From positions 49,971 to 113,970 of the forward strand of contig CANNZV010002574.1 of the NCBI GenBank assembly GCA_947561585.1: a stretch of DNA of 64,000 bases, given 5' to 3'. The stretch's first letter is position 1; each line of letters opens with the position of its first letter. The translations under genes and the position numbers were made by a program. Of this stretch, positions 35,580 to 49,600 are shown one piece after another. This stretch comes from Caprella mutica. Lineage: Eukaryota; Arthropoda; Malacostraca; Amphipoda; Caprellidae. Under the pieces are notes generated by a model that worked only from the letters and a program-made list of their open reading frames with translations, did not search any database and was not told where the DNA came from.

Positions 35580-37518
35580 GTATTTTATTTTCATGATTGA
35601 GGGTGAGCATGTTGTATGTGGCTCATGTGGCACATGCAATAACCGTAAGAAACTAGTTAAATGTGCACTGTGGTCTGGATGGTTTTAAAGGTCTTGTATA
35701 GGTCTGACCAAGACACAGGCGTCGCCTGTTATTGTGATATAGGTTTGTGCGGCGTGTCGTGGGTGGGGTGCAATCGACGGCCCTTAGTGGCCCATGCAGC
35801 TGGTGCATTTGGAACTGTACATTGGTTGCTATCGTAGCAGGATGAGAATCTTAAATACGATTCCCAAGGGAGCTGTGCTAGGTGTGGCGGGAGCCCTCCA
35901 ACGATTATTACAGGAAGCTCTAACACAGAAGACCCAGTTATCATAGTCAAGGCTTATGAGGCTCTGCTACTGAGGGCTGCAGTGCCCATATGGCGGTAGG
36001 GAAGCTTGCAAGGTTTCTCTTGCTACTAAAATCAATCGGCTGGTGACCCAATTTTTAGAGAGTGACTCCCTACCTACGCTGCCTGAACCCATAGTCCCAG
36101 TTATTCACAATTTACACGCTTCAGACGATGATAAATTACAAAAGATAAAAAAAAGTGGCACCTAAGTTTGCAGATGATGACGTATGTGGATCAGTTCGTG
36201 AGCTGTTATCTTCGAATGGACTGGCCCAACGAAACGCAGATATTGTCAGAGCGGTGAGGTCTAAACAGCCACCTGCCACGCAAAACTTGATGTTGACAGA
36301 GCTTCCAGATAATTCTCTAATTGTGCCCATTGTTTTGGAAGAGGATGTCCGGAAGGCTGTTAATTCTTTCTGTCCTGGTTCTGCTAGAGGACCTGATGGC
36401 CTCAGACCAGGTCATTTGAAAATATCATTGTCCTATTCTTCTGCAGAGACAGGAGTACGTCTTTTGACCACTCTGACAGATTTAGTGAATGAAATTTTGA
36501 GAGAAGTTCCTGATTCTGCTGTGTCAACTTTTTTTTATGGAGCCACATTTTGATCTATAATCAAGAAGGATGGTGGCATCAGATCCATAGCAGTTGATAA
36601 CACCTTGCGGAGATTGGCTGTCAAAGTTGGTACGTGTCCCTTATCACACTCGCTTGGTAGCGAATTAAGACCGGTTCAGCTTGAGTTCTCTACGAAGGGT
36701 GGCTTTGAAGCTGCCGTACATTCTGCAAGACACTTGAGAGACTGTATTCACAGAAGGGTATTTTTCAAGGTGGATGTAAAAAAAACGCCTTCAACTGCCT
36801 GAGGTGACACACCCTCATCACTTTTATTTGTTACCGCGTGCCGGAGCTATTTAGAATCCTATGACAAGCTAACTCTTCCCATTCAGCTATGGTTTTTGAT
36901 GAAGAAGTGCTGAGGTCGAAGGATGACCCTTTTGGACTGGCTTTGTTTGCTCTTGAAATAGACGAGGTGGCTCGCAGGGCTGAGTCAGAGTTCAATGTTT
37001 GGTATCTGGACAATGCAGTCCTGTTAGATTTCTGGAAGACCGAATAATTTGGATAAATTGGTTGAACTTGAAGTTAATAGCAAAAAAATGTGAGCTGACT
37101 ATCTTCAATGGTAGTGCTCCTTGTGAAACAGAAATGATGTTCGGACAGCGCTGTCAGGGTAGTAAATAAGGACAATTACTCATCGTTGGGAGTGCCTTTA
37201 AGTGACTTCTGCTGAGATTTGAATTTCTGCTGAGATTTTTAGGAGGAAAGAAGTTCTGGACCTGATGGTCTTTCGGTTGTAGATAGTCTACAACAATCAA
37301 GCCTTGTTTTTGTTGAGAAATGTTTTCTCCATTCCAAAAATGCAATATGTTCTGTGGGCATATCCAGCTTACAATCAAGTAGCCAAACTTACCTGTTTTG
37401 ACGATTCACTTAGATCTGCCGTTGCCAGTGTGACCACTTACCAATGTAGAGATTTCAGCTGATTTTTGAGTTGTATAGGCAACTGTTTTGGCTGGCCTTG
37501 GTGGAGTGGGTTGTAAGA
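35580..37518 (+). pseudogene. Degenerate LINE: PHD-like finger followed by reverse transcriptase
   Basis: Near 35,610-35,720 the translation shows CGSCGTCNNRKKLVKC followed by W..WF, a stop, and SCIGLTKTQA, the spacing of a PHD-type zinc finger. RT blocks follow: 36,155-36,550 contains GSARGPDGLRPGHL, then (after a stop) KKDGGIRSIAVDNTLRRL; a VDVKKT-like fingers/palm motif A lies near 36,770. NVWYLDNAVL near 37,000 is the catalytic box with the second Asp replaced by Asn. Later, FSIPKMQYVLWAYPAY lies near 37,340. Stops and frameshifts make it dead. The tail resumes at 38,859 after another LINE. It belongs to the non-LTR RT group with a GPDGLRP motif; I cannot fix the clade. Confidence 0.8.
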
Positions 37519-37531
37519 GAGCTGGAGTCAT

Positions 37532-38845
37532 TAATGTTGTTTCTTAGCCCCTGCGTCGCCGTGTAGTGACGCCGCGGCGGCCTATCAGCCGCCCAATACA
37601 CCCGAAGATTCCCCGCACATCCTTGGTATCTTGTGGAGTGTAGGGTACACGGTGTGTCCCGTTTTTGTCCAGGTCACAGGAAGGCCGCGTCCCGCCGGTA
37701 ACAGGCCACCACCATCGGCCGCTCCCACATATCATGGACCTCAACAATCTGGTGCTTCACACGAAGCGGCTCGAGAGTCCGGCAGATCTCCATTAGGTGC
37801 TTGGCATCGTCGAGTGCTGCTCCACATCTCAGGCAGCAATACGAGACGCTGCCTCCCATCCTATGCTGGTAGGTCTGGAGGCCAGAGTGGTGACCGTAGC
37901 GCAACCTCGACATGCTGAGCATATCACTCCTGATTTTACCCCCTTCCGCAATGGCGGTGACAGTGAAATGGGTGTAAAGGTGCTTCTTCTCGGATGTATT
38001 GGCTGGAGGCGGCGGGATGTCCCCCAGCACCGATGCGAAGTGCTGGGGATGTGGACTGCGTATCTGTCTAGCCGTAGGCATAGGATTACTTAGGTGGTGG
38101 CATGGGTGCTCCGGTCGACTCGCTCCAGCGAAGAGCTGTGCTCCCTGGAGACCAAGATTGGAGGCTACCTGTTTCAATTCGTATGACAGCGTTCTGTGTA
38201 CGCTGGAGAGAGTTGACGTGGACCCGCGCCAGATCGGACGACCAGGCTGGATTCGCGTAGTTCATGACTGGTCTAATGAATTGCTCGTACAATGTTGTGA
38301 TGGATTCTTTTGAGTAGCCGTATATTCTTGCAGTGAGGGCTCGGAGGGTATTGAGACGTGCCTTCACCTTGAGGTTGACGTTCTTGGTGTGGTGACCGAA
38401 GGTGAAACCCCTATCGAAAGTTACACCAAGATTTTTTGGTGTGTTGGCGTAGGGGACTACGCTGCCATTTAGGGTAATCTGTGGTTGTTCGTTGTACTCC
38501 CTACTGTAAGGGGTTATAAGTGTCATGGAGGACTTGAGCGCCGCCACCGTCATCCTATTGGCTGTGGATGTATTGCTGCATGTTTTGCGCTGATATACAG
38601 AAGTCTGGGTGTTGGGAAAGGATGGTGTCGTCGTTAGCATATAAGAAGATCCTGACGTGTGTATTTGTAGGAGAAGAGATGCCATGCATGGATAGGCTGA
38701 AGGGTGGCGGTGTGTGGTCCGAGGACCAGCGAAAGACCCTCAACCTTTCCCCAATCAACGAAGCCGGCGAAAATGGATACAACGACGCATGGCCAAGTGG
38801 ATGCGGCTTGGGTGCCACCCTGCACACTGTGGTCCCGCGCTCTCA
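37532..38845 (-). mobile_element. 5'-truncated LINE (jockey-like RT) inserted in the first LINE
   Basis: A perfect 13-bp repeat AGCTGGAGTCATT flanks it (37,519-37,531 and 38,846-38,858). Only the 3' part of an RT ORF is present, in three frames: YANDDTILSQHP (the YxDD box with an insertion) near 38,640; then NTPKNLGVTFDRGFTFGHH near 38,420 and FIRPVMNYANPAW near 38,260; then a C-terminal zinc knuckle YCCLRCGAALDDAKHLMEIC near 37,810. These blocks in this order are typical of jockey-superfamily LINEs. No RNase H domain was seen. Two frameshifts make it inactive. The 5' truncation and the target-site duplication are the normal outcome of target-primed reverse transcription. Confidence 0.88.
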
Positions 38846-38858
38846 AGCTGGAGTCATT

Positions 38859-39000
38859 GCATTACCTGCTGTTGTGTCTTCAATGTATTCTGTTAATGCT
38901 TTGGTTGAAACTTTCTTTCTGATCATTCTAACTATAATGAATTCCTGCCAAAAAGTAGGAAAGGAGTAAGAGGTCTGGTGTATTTATTTCTCAAATCGAT
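38859..39000 (+). pseudogene. Continuation of the PHD-RT LINE
   Basis: Reads IALPAVVSSMYSVNALV, which follows GLGGVGCKRAGVI at 37,500 when the inserted LINE is skipped. The next stop comes after about 40 codons. Confidence 0.6.
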
Positions 39001-39289
39001 AAAGCCGTACGTGTTTTACATTGTCAGTCGGCACCTAGGTATTTCCCTAGGGATTCACTACAAAGTGTCTAATTTCACCATGAAACGCTGGTTTTGCTCT
39101 GAAATTTAAAAACGGACAGTGTTCGTTCGAATGACCACATTTTCGGAGAGTGGCACTTTTTCACTCATCATCAGTGCGCTGTTACCAAGCGAGGCTCCAC
39201 AGCAACCTTCTCTTTCTTTTCTAAAGCGAGTCATTTGGCATAGACCTTTTCACAGTTAAACACAGATTGAGAGCACAGCCACTATTAAC

Positions 39290-39420
39290 CACACTGACGT
39301 ACTGTAGTACATTTCGTGGTGACAGGGAACACTTTCGTGGTGACAGTGTCGAATGCTCAGTGATCACCAAGCGTATTACCTATGTTGTGACTGACAATGC
39401 AAACATGGCTTAAGCGACAA
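39290..39420 (+). pseudogene. Possible hAT transposase fragment
   Basis: Reads HFRGDSVECSVITKRITYVVTDNANMA and then a stop. VTDNAxNM is a conserved block after the first catalytic Asp in many hAT transposases. Too short for a firm call; the adjacent element at 39,425 cuts it off. Confidence 0.4.
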
Positions 39421-39424
39421 TTAA

Positions 39425-40270
39425 GGAGATCGTTTACCAGTTTTACTAGCTACCAATAATACTCGTCCGATTGAACTTAGATTTTGAAGTAAGGTGTAAA
39501 ATGCTCCAAATATTTAAAGTTGCTCCTGTAAATTTTTCATTTTGGGGCCCCCCTCACACGTGGATGGCAATGAACCTGTTTTTCGGCCCCCACGAAAAGT
39601 CTATAGACTCATTAGGGTTGGTCCTACAGAAAATTTTATAGAAGCTAATATGTTTAGCTGGACATTACTAAGATAGTCAAGAGACCTTTTTATGAATTTT
39701 GATTTAAATATTTAGTTATTTCAAAAAACATTTTTTTACTTTTTTATTTTCTAATTAAAATAAATTGAGATGGAAATTCAAAGAAAGCTCTCAAGACGAT
39801 TTTAGGAATTTCGAGTTAAACAGATTACCTCTTCCAAATTTTTCTATAGGACCAACCCCAATTGAGTTTATTGACTTGGCGCGAGTTCAATTTCAATAAA
39901 AAAGTTACCGAGGTATTGGAGTAAACAAGAAAAGCTCACCAGGTAGCTTTGGGGGAACCGAATGGCCCTCCCCCCTGGCTACGACGAAGCCTTCTGCCAA
40001 AAATGTGTGGCTATTATACAACATCACGTCACTTCGGGGGAATCAATGGGCCCCCCATGGAAGCCATCTTCCAAAAATGGGAGGCTATTATACAACAAAA
40101 CACACAAACAAAATCACCCCCCCCCCCCCACCTTCATTATTCCGACTTCTGAACCACTTCCAGATGCCACAGCGAACTGAGATTTTCTGTACGTTTTCTT
40201 AAGAATGTTTTCTAGCGAACTAAAGTAAAGAAAAATCGGTAAAATTGCAAAAAACAGGTAAACGATCCCC
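39425..40270. mobile_element. TTAA-flanked MITE with GGGGATCGTTTACC ends
   Basis: The left end is GGAGATCGTTTACCAG and the right end, reverse-complemented, is GGGGATCGTTTACCTG, flanked by TTAA on both sides (39,421-39,424, 40,271-40,274). Length 846 bp. The left 130 bases recur at 25,562. Proline-rich frames near 39,949-40,202 come from C runs and are not genes. Confidence 0.8.
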
Positions 40271-40274
40271 TTAA

Positions 40275-40609
40275 CTAAGCTGATATTTTGAAAGCATTAA
40301 TGAGATGCAATGTCTACTTAACTTTGCATTATACTTTAAACTGTAATTTAGATTGCTTGAATGATTTTAGATCACATGAAGAAAATAAATATCGCATAAT
40401 TACGTATATTCTAATATGTAACTATTTGTATGAGAGTATGAATTAAAATGGGAAAATCTTGAGGGTACGATTAAGTTAGTCACTTAAACCACTAAATCAA
40501 ATCTAATACCTATTCTTTTAATAAATACGCAAAATCAAAATTTAATTTTCAGAACCAAAAACTACCGAATAATCAAAATAAAATTGTTTCAGATTCATTA
40601 TACTAATTG
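40275..40609. other. Upstream region of gene C
   Basis: From about 40,535 it aligns with the gene B upstream region. TTTTCAG near 40,545 and TTTCAG near 40,587-40,592 are candidate splice acceptors for a 5' untranslated exon. No TATA-type promoter is convincing. Confidence 0.5.
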
Positions 40610-43600
40610 ATGCTCAAAATGCTGTACCAAAAACTTCTGAGGAGAACGGAAGTATTACTCCAAATAATAGGAGTGTCTGACTATTCAGTTGGAGTTAACA
40701 TCGCTGCAGGAAAATACGAATCTTATCAAAGTTCTATTTATCGTCTGTACAAAATGATAACTGTATGTGCATACGTCATAATAACGTTGTTTAGTACAAC
40801 ACAGATTTGGCAAACGAATTTGTCAATTTCATATGTCCTTTGGTGCTTATTCCCCATGTTTGGCATATTACTCATACTAATAATCATGCATTGGAATCGA
40901 CATCATATGAGGCTTCTTAATAAACGTCTTCGACTGTTCTGTGAATTGGCAGATTCAGATTCATCCTTTCAGACGTATGAAATAATCATGTTCATTCTAC
41001 TTTTGATTACCTACCACCTGAGAACTCTGTCAGAAATTATAATAGGCACTTTACAGTCGAAATATGGATATGGCATACAAAATTTCCACTATTGCATCAT
41101 CTATCACATTATGATGTTGATTTTAGGGACATTTTATTTCCAAACTAGAGCTATTTCAGGTTACCTCGAGCACAGCTGTAGGTATATTATTGAAGATCAG
41201 CAAGCTTACTCAATTGATGATAAAATTGGAAAAGAATCAGGTAACTTCAAAAACATAAAATTAAAAGAGAAATATCGCTCATTCATCAACTCACGAAGGA
41301 ATTTAAAGAACGCAGATGCGAAATTATTAGAGATTGAAAGAACCTTCCTACAAATTGATTCAGCGTTAGAACTACTGATGCAAATTTACACCTATCCCCA
41401 TCTGATATTTTTCGTTGTGTTCTTTACGAACATTATATTTGCTTTCTTCACCGGAGGACAGCTGATTTTAACCAACTCTTTCACTATCGAAAATGGAAGT
41501 ATTCTCTACATCTCAATAGTAACAGTTTCAATAGTCCTGATTTTATTCCAACATGATTCAGCAGACCACTTCCAGGACACGGTTAGTATAATTAATATTA
41601 GAATTATTATAAGATAATATATTTAATAGTATTTTTAACTTCTTTTGATCTTCAAATATATGAAAATTAGTACGATATGTATAATTTATACAGAGTGTTT
41701 CATTTCTGACAAAATTGTAGAGCTAGCATAAATACCCAAAATAACACATTTTTTTAATAACAAAATATTCGATAATGCTGCGTTGTCGAGATATTGATAC
41801 TATAATTCTAGAATATTTTTTGAGATACATAGGAAATTTCACCTAATAAAAACATTGTTTCTTGAAAACCTAAATTATCAAAACTGTTCAATTTTCAAGA
41901 TTAGTTAATTTTTCACTTGCATGAGTCTCTTCAGATGAGAGGCCAGATATGAAATGAAGCTAGGGACTGCGAACAATTATTGTACATTTAACCCTAGTCT
42001 CCAAGCCCTAAAAAGTTTGCTCACTAACCTAGCCGCTGGCGCACTACATAGTCCTCCCTGAGGGCCCCCGCACACGAGCGTTCCATCGCCGCAACGTCAA
42101 ATGAACGCAGCCGCATAACCAGGGCACACGAGCGTGTGCCGCAATGGAAAATTAACCCAGATGCATAGAGAGTGACATGTAGCATGTACCAGTCACACTA
42201 TACCTAACTAGTTACACTGTAGACTATCTAACTAGTCTACAACGGATCAAAATTGTAAAGTAATTGTTATTGGTACGCATATCGGTTACCAATACGTATC
42301 GGTACATATTTCATTCAAAAAGTTTATATTAATTTCATAAAGATTCGTTTTTCATGCAGCGATAGTAACAATCATCGCTCAGCGAAAATCGTCCAGGAAT
42401 AGGAATACATTGAATTATAGCTTGGCGGTAATCGCTCGTTGGAAAACAGCTCCATAGGAATAGCATTGAACTAGTGCTCAGCGATAATCACTACGCGATG
42501 ATCGCAATTAACAATCGCTGCATGCAAAACGTACCTTAAGGGCTCGATCGATAAAGAAATACCTGAATTAACTCTGTTTTCTCGTTTTATTATTTCTTTG
42601 NNNNNNNNNNNNNNNNNNNNNNNNGTTTTATTATTTCTTTGTAATAACTCAACGACTGTTAAAATGAAGGGACAAAAATTTCTTTCTTATATGTTCAATA
42701 AAAGTGTCTATCTCTACTATTTACTTACAATTACCATTGAAAGATACGGCAACAAACCGTCCATGTGCGCACCCTCCCGTAGATTTAATAGAAATGACTG
42801 GTAATGCGGTAGTCACCAGCCGTCAAGGGAACGCATTACCCTGCGTCACGAATTGTCCGTCTCTCTGCCGGACGGCACAAAACGCTCGTGTGCCCACTTA
42901 CCCGAGAGTTAATGCTTTTTTAGTGCCATGCGTCAACGCTCGTGTGCGGGGGCCCTGAAACTCTCATAAAATCTTTACCAATTAACTTTTCGATATTTTT
43001 TCTTCATAAAATCTTCTTTGATATTTACACATTCATTGGTAAACACCAAAGAATAATTTTCAATGTATAATAAAATAACATTAACAAACGAAGATAAGAA
43101 AGAAATATTTCTTTGGTATTATTGTATGGGCGGGCTTGTTTCTCTTTACATAGCTTTGTGTGTGCAAATATTTTTGCACAATGTCCATCTAACTAAAATA
43201 CTAAGGGTTACAGTTAACTGATTATAGTGAAACATTCGCCCTTATGTAATCAAACTCATTCGTGCATCTTATTAACAATAGAAGGATTGTTAATACGCTG
43301 AACTTGTATCTTTACTTAATCTTTCAATTTCTATAATTTGATAATCATTTATTCAGACATAATCTTTTTAATCTTGTACACTGTTCATTAGAAGGAAATG
43401 CTATTTAAATTTATGGTCATGTTATTCTCGCTAGGAGCTCGAATATAATTATAAACGAATAGCTTTGAACTTGTAACTTCAGAACATAACTTTATAACTT
43501 GTAACCCAGAGCTATAACTTGTAACTCAGAATATAACATTATAATTTGTACTAAAGTTATATAACTTCATGAACTTTGTAAATCAGTTATACAACTTAGA

Positions 43601-46600
43601 ATATTGAGTTCTTTTTCTATAGATAGAATTGAAACTAATACTTAATTAATTTAAAAGGAATTAAGCAAGTATTTCAATTATTCTAATTGAAATACTTAAT
43701 TAATAGTTAGGAACTTGTAACATTTCTGATCATGTATAGGTTAAACAGGACTCTGAAATAGTATGCTTAAATTTGGATGTTTATTAGTAAATCAGGTTTC
43801 ACTAAAATGAACTATTAGTAAATCTGATCGATCTATATGTTAATCGTATAGAAAGCCATTACCACTAGCGTGTTAAATTTGAATAATGCATTGTGTGTTA
43901 TTTCTATCTGCAGTGAGTAGAAAAACATCTTTGAAAAGTACTATCAGTACCTTAACAGAAGTTTATTCACTCACTGGAAGGTTGGACTCTCCAGTTCATC
44001 CTTTAAATACCATTGGCACCTAACTAAAGTGTTCATAGTTCGCGATGGTCTCTTGAAGACTGGTTGGTCGGACCAAGTCTGGTCGGACTTGTCCATTCAC
44101 GGGTTTCGTGAGTTGGCAACTCAGACCCTTGTTTATTTAAAACCCTTAAGTTTACTCAACCGCTAGTTTATTTAAAACTTGTGTTGTGTTATTTAAAGAC
44201 TTGTGCGTAAGTCTTAGAACTCTGTACTATTCGAACTTTAATATAAGTACACCCATTTAAAACTTCCTTGTGTTTAATTTACTTCCTAAAAACTTTTACC
44301 GTTTAGTCATTTGTCAGTTTAATAGAATTCAATCAATTACCTCCAAGTCTCTTCAAGTTAAGAAATACAAATAATTGTTAAAGAACCCGGAGACTTATTT
44401 TGCCCTATGGGATAAGTTTATTAACAAGCCTCATCTACTTAGAAAATAGGTGATAATTTACTATCAATCCCATAGGAAAAGGGCAATTTAATATTGGCAT
44501 CTTCAAACGGTCTTGAAGAAAAGAGGGAGGAAAAAAGAGGTTAGAATCTATTAACGAAAAGAACTGACTTAATATAAATGGTTTAAAGATTTTAGAGAAG
44601 TAAAAGGAAAGTTGGAAAGACAGTGTATCCAGTGATAAAAAGGGTACAAAACCAGAACTATGAAACCCTAGTGTTATACAGTGTTAATCACTAGGTAAGC
44701 ATTGAATGAAATGCGAGTGAACTAGCCAATCACACTCCTTCCGATAAAAGGACATTACGGGAGCAACTCTACAATGCCGATGGGAGAACACACTCTTCCA
44801 TCACATATGGGAGAACACACCCTTTCAACTCACATACGGAAGTCCTGCAGCACTTCATAAAAAAGGAAGGAAAAGCAACAGAAAAGATTCACATGACATG
44901 TGAAAGGATACTTTTCAAGTTAACAGCAGTTAACTATAAAAACTGTTCTAGAATACCATTAATATTCTAAAGACCGGTGAGAAAATTCGAGCTGAGTATA
45001 AAACGAGCGGTGCGCATAAATAAACTCAATCATCCAAGCTGCAACACAAACTTCGAGCTGGGCACGGATACGCCAAATTAAGTGAAGGTGGCTAGGCACT
45101 AACGTCAAAGTACTAACAGCGACAAAGTACTAACAGCGACAAAAATACATCGCGACAGAAACTCACGTTTACCTGGCGGTAATCACCCAAGGGATTACGA
45201 AGGAAAGGCAGTAAGAAGAGGACAAGAAACAGCGCAAGTAGAAAAAAGGAGAGCTACGAGGCAATACTTCATGAAATCTACAATCTAAACGGGAGAACAG
45301 AAGAAATCGAATGACTCCAGAAAAAGGGAGAGTTACGAGGCAGCTCTACTATTCCCGTAAACAGGCAGCTAAACGAGAGGCAAATTAGGTGATGCTATTT
45401 AACTATTTAACCTAAAGTTAATATATTGTAATGAATTTTGTGTCTGGAATATAATAATGTCTACTTATATTTTTGTATTGTGAATTTTATATTGTCTTTA
45501 TTAATCTTTACTAATTATTAATCTTTACAGTGTATATTGAAAGGTTTGTTAGATAAAGTAGTATGTAATAAAGAATGGCTTCACCAAAATACGACACAAA
45601 TAGTTACAACCTGCCGCAAAGGTTCCTATAGTAATATAAAGTGTAGTTATGACACTACATTCCTGGGGGAATGATAGATTTATATCATAGTCTCAAATAG
45701 TGGAGTAAAAAGTAGTGTCAAAGACCAGTAGCCTCAAATAGCGCAGTTAGTAAAAAGTAAGATGATATGACAATTTTAGTCAATGTGTATCATTTAAAGG
45801 TAATAAACTTTTAACAGATATAATTGAATCTGGGAATATATTAATTGCATAGAATATTTTAGATGTGTCGGGATAGTGAAAACTATTTACATTTTGACAG
45901 GCTAAAAATACCATGTATTTCAGTACTTTTATAATCATCTGACTGAGAACGACATTTAAATCTAATTTATTTTGCATAATTATTCTATAAGTAAAATCAT
46001 AGAAAACCAATGAAACGTATGTTTCAGAAAGTGAAAGTTGTATAAATGCGCGAAGATTGCAAATAACGTTATATAACAAAATAACTGTTGTTGTCCTATA
46101 AAAGGCGAAGTATAATTATAATAATTAATTATAAAAGAATTCAGAAAATCGTATATAAAAGTTCGAATGACGAGAACGAACTTAAAAATACTAGTTTAAA
46201 GTATTAAGTAAAAAAAACATTAGGACAATGTTTAAATGAGCTAATATAGTTGCAAATATATTAGTAGTAACCTGTATACTCATAAATAGAGATACAGATG
46301 GAATATGTAACTGTATATTAACTGTATATTCACAGATAAGGAGAATAAAAATATTCCAAGTTGATGATAAATTAAATGGGTCTTATAACCTGTGAATTTG
46401 TCATGTAAATAACCAAAGGTGAATTTGGTAAAGTAACGATATACCTATTTTATATTAACGAGGTAATTTTCCATATTTTTAGTACTGGAATGGAAGTAAT
46501 TAACCCATTCTCGTATTTCATTAATTTTGCATATTTTAATGAAATGATATTTATTGTTTGTGGCTTAAAAAGCAATAACGTCGATAAAAATCTTTGGAAA

Positions 46601-49600
46601 TTATAAATTACGCTGTTTTATTTAGTAGGTAATATCAAGAGAAAATGATATCGAGAGAAGTTGATATCATAAAAAACGGTTATATCATATAGAAATATAC
46701 CGAAAGTACAGTCACGGGTGTGAATATCTGACTATAGGGTCAAAACATCCTTTAAGTCAGTGAAAGTCAAATGAGTTGTCATATTATGAAATATAGACGA
46801 GGTTTCAGGTAAAACCGTAAATACCTAAGATACAACATTGAGTTGTGATATTATAAGATATAAAAAGGGTTTCAGGTAAAACCGTAAATACCTAAGATAC
46901 AACATTGAGTTGTAATATTATAAAATATAAAAAGGGTTTCAGGTAAAACCGCAAATACCTAAGATACAACATTGAGTTGTGATATTATAAAATATAGACG
47001 AGGTTTCAGGTAAAACCGTAAATACCTAAGATACAACATTGAGTTGTGATATTATAAGATATAAAAAGGGTTTCAGGTAAAACCGTAAATACCTAAGATA
47101 CAACATTGAGTTGTGATATTATAAAATATAAAAAGGGTTTCAGGTAAACCGCAAATACCTAAGATGTGCACGTATTCTACATATATGACGAAATCATATC
47201 TAATTTTCAGGGATGAAGTCAATAGATAATTATAATGTCAATTTATATTTATAAAAATAAACAAGGTTTCAGGTAAACCGGAAATACCTATGATATGCAC
47301 GTAACGTACATATATAACAAATCATACCTAATTTTCAGGGATGAAGTCAATTGATAATTATGATGTATTCCTATTCAAATAGTAATAATCGCAGTGTTTG
47401 AAAAAAGAACCTGTCAATCGTTTCAGTGATTTAAGACAATCGAGTCAGATTAAGATATAACGAATATATTAAACTCAGAGGTATGACTCAGTATAAAAAG
47501 AGTGAAACAGATTTAAAGATTGACAAGGAATGATATAGATATATATATATCTTGAATATTTAAATGACTATTTTGATATTAATATTGTATATTAAATATT
47601 TTTGAAGAGATTTAAAGTTACCTAGAGGTTAATACTGCTTAACCATAGTTAATGTAATATCGGGTAATATGTGGTAACATAGAAACTATATTCCTGTAAT
47701 AATTAAAAGTAAGAAATAATTGATTTAATTAAAGGTTACTGTTTAACGTAATTAAATAATTATATGCTTTAACGTAAAATCTCCAGTAACTCAATAATGA
47801 ACGAACCAACGATATAAGAAAGATTCAACGCAGTTTACGTATATTGAGTATATATTGAGTATAAATAATTAACTGTTAAATAAGAAGTTGTTGTAATTAT
47901 TCCAGTGACGAATAATAACTTAAAATAATCACATAGGTGATTAGTTCATATGAACGAAATAATCGTATAAAAAACGATGTGAATTCAGACAATTGTATTT
48001 GTCAGACGATAATTCTGAGAAAGAAAATACTATAAGAGCAAAGATTTGCTGAATTTTATAATTAAATTGTAAGACTTGATTTGAATAGTGAATTAAATGC
48101 AAGCAATCGAACATAAATGTATAAGAGATAAAACAATTATCTTAAGACTATTTTTCTATTAATAAAGTATAAAATATAGCAAACGTTATATATATAAAAA
48201 TATAACTTAACGTAAAAATAACTTAACGTAAAAATATAACGCAACTTGATTTTATAATAGTTGACTAGTAAAAAGTCAAGACTAAACGTAATCTTGAAGG
48301 AAGCGATGTAAATTTTCAAGTGGGAAGTTATTGTCAACAGAGCTATTAAAATTAGTCGAGGTGGTACAGTCAGTAACACTATAGTTGACGATAGCAAGGA
48401 TATAATATGAATAAAATAATGAGTATTATATGGAGAATAAAAGATATAGGAATTAATGTGATTATTCCAGTAGGTTACTCAGAAATAATAATTAATTATT
48501 TAATTAATTATTTGATAAATAAATGAGTTTGAAAGAGAGCTCTTGATGATTTCTTTTAATGATAACTGTAATGTTTGATAAATAAATGAGTTACAGGTTC
48601 TTCGTCGAAATAAAATCATGGAATTAATGGCATGAAATAAGTGTAATATCATAATTTAATAATATGATAAATTTGAGGAACTGAAGTTATATAAGTTATT
48701 ACTTGTGTGGGAATTAGAACCTGTAAGAATAATGTATGAATAAGAATTAATAGTTATTTATAATTAAATGACATGAAGTAATTCAATCTACTGTTCTCTA
48801 TGAACTATATTGTTATACAATCCAAGATGTGGCAGGAACTAATATTTGAAACACCATGACAAATGGAGGGTTTAACGAATGATTTGAATGATAACAAGAT
48901 ACGAAGCAAATATTTCAATTAATATTATCTCACATTTAATTTGAATTCTTTTATTTATAATAGAAGTGTAATATTTTATGTTGAATTTTTGATTTTCAAG
49001 ATGATAAATAAAAATGTTTGTACTTGTTAATTAAAATAAAGATACTGAATTCTTGATATATAAATTTAGAAATGAATTCTAAATAAATAGTCGAATATTA
49101 TTGAATGTATAATGAACAATGAAAACATGCAATATAATATACATGTACTTAAATTCTAATGTTTATGTACAATGATATATAAAATAATTGCTGAAAAATA
49201 TAGTTCGTTAAAACTTTTATATATGATAATATATAAATATATAACCATTCTGTTATGAAGGAAATGTTTGAATCAATCTTAAGGGGAACATTCTATTTAT
49301 TCCTCTCAGAATGAAGAATAAAATAGACCCTAAAGAATTTCCAAACATAAGTTAGGCGAACATTCTATTTATTCCTCTCAGAACGAAGAATAAAATAGAC
49401 TCTAAGAATTTCAGAATAATCTCAGGGGAACATTCTATTTATTCCTCTCAGAATGAAGAATAAAATTAGACCCCAAAAAGATTACAATAATGGATTGAAG
49501 TGTAATTAAGTGTGATTATACATGGAATTGTGAGATAAATATATTAGAAAGTTATAAATCAAGATGTATAATAATTATATGTTGATATTTGAAAAAAGGG

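Larger units (their letters stand above)
42062..42955 (+). mobile_element. PIF/Harbinger-like MITE, copy A
   Basis: The ends are GGGCCCCCGCACACGAGCGT and its near-perfect inverted repeat, flanked by TGA (42,059-42,061 and 42,956-42,958). The interior contains a nested 196-bp MITE and an assembly gap. A second copy lies inverted at 54,579-55,303. GG-start termini and 3-bp TNA duplication fit PIF/Harbinger. It has no transposase. Confidence 0.8.

Noticed and set aside
39949..40202. Three overlapping proline-rich ORFs
   Set aside because: They are products of C-rich stretches inside a TTAA-flanked MITE.
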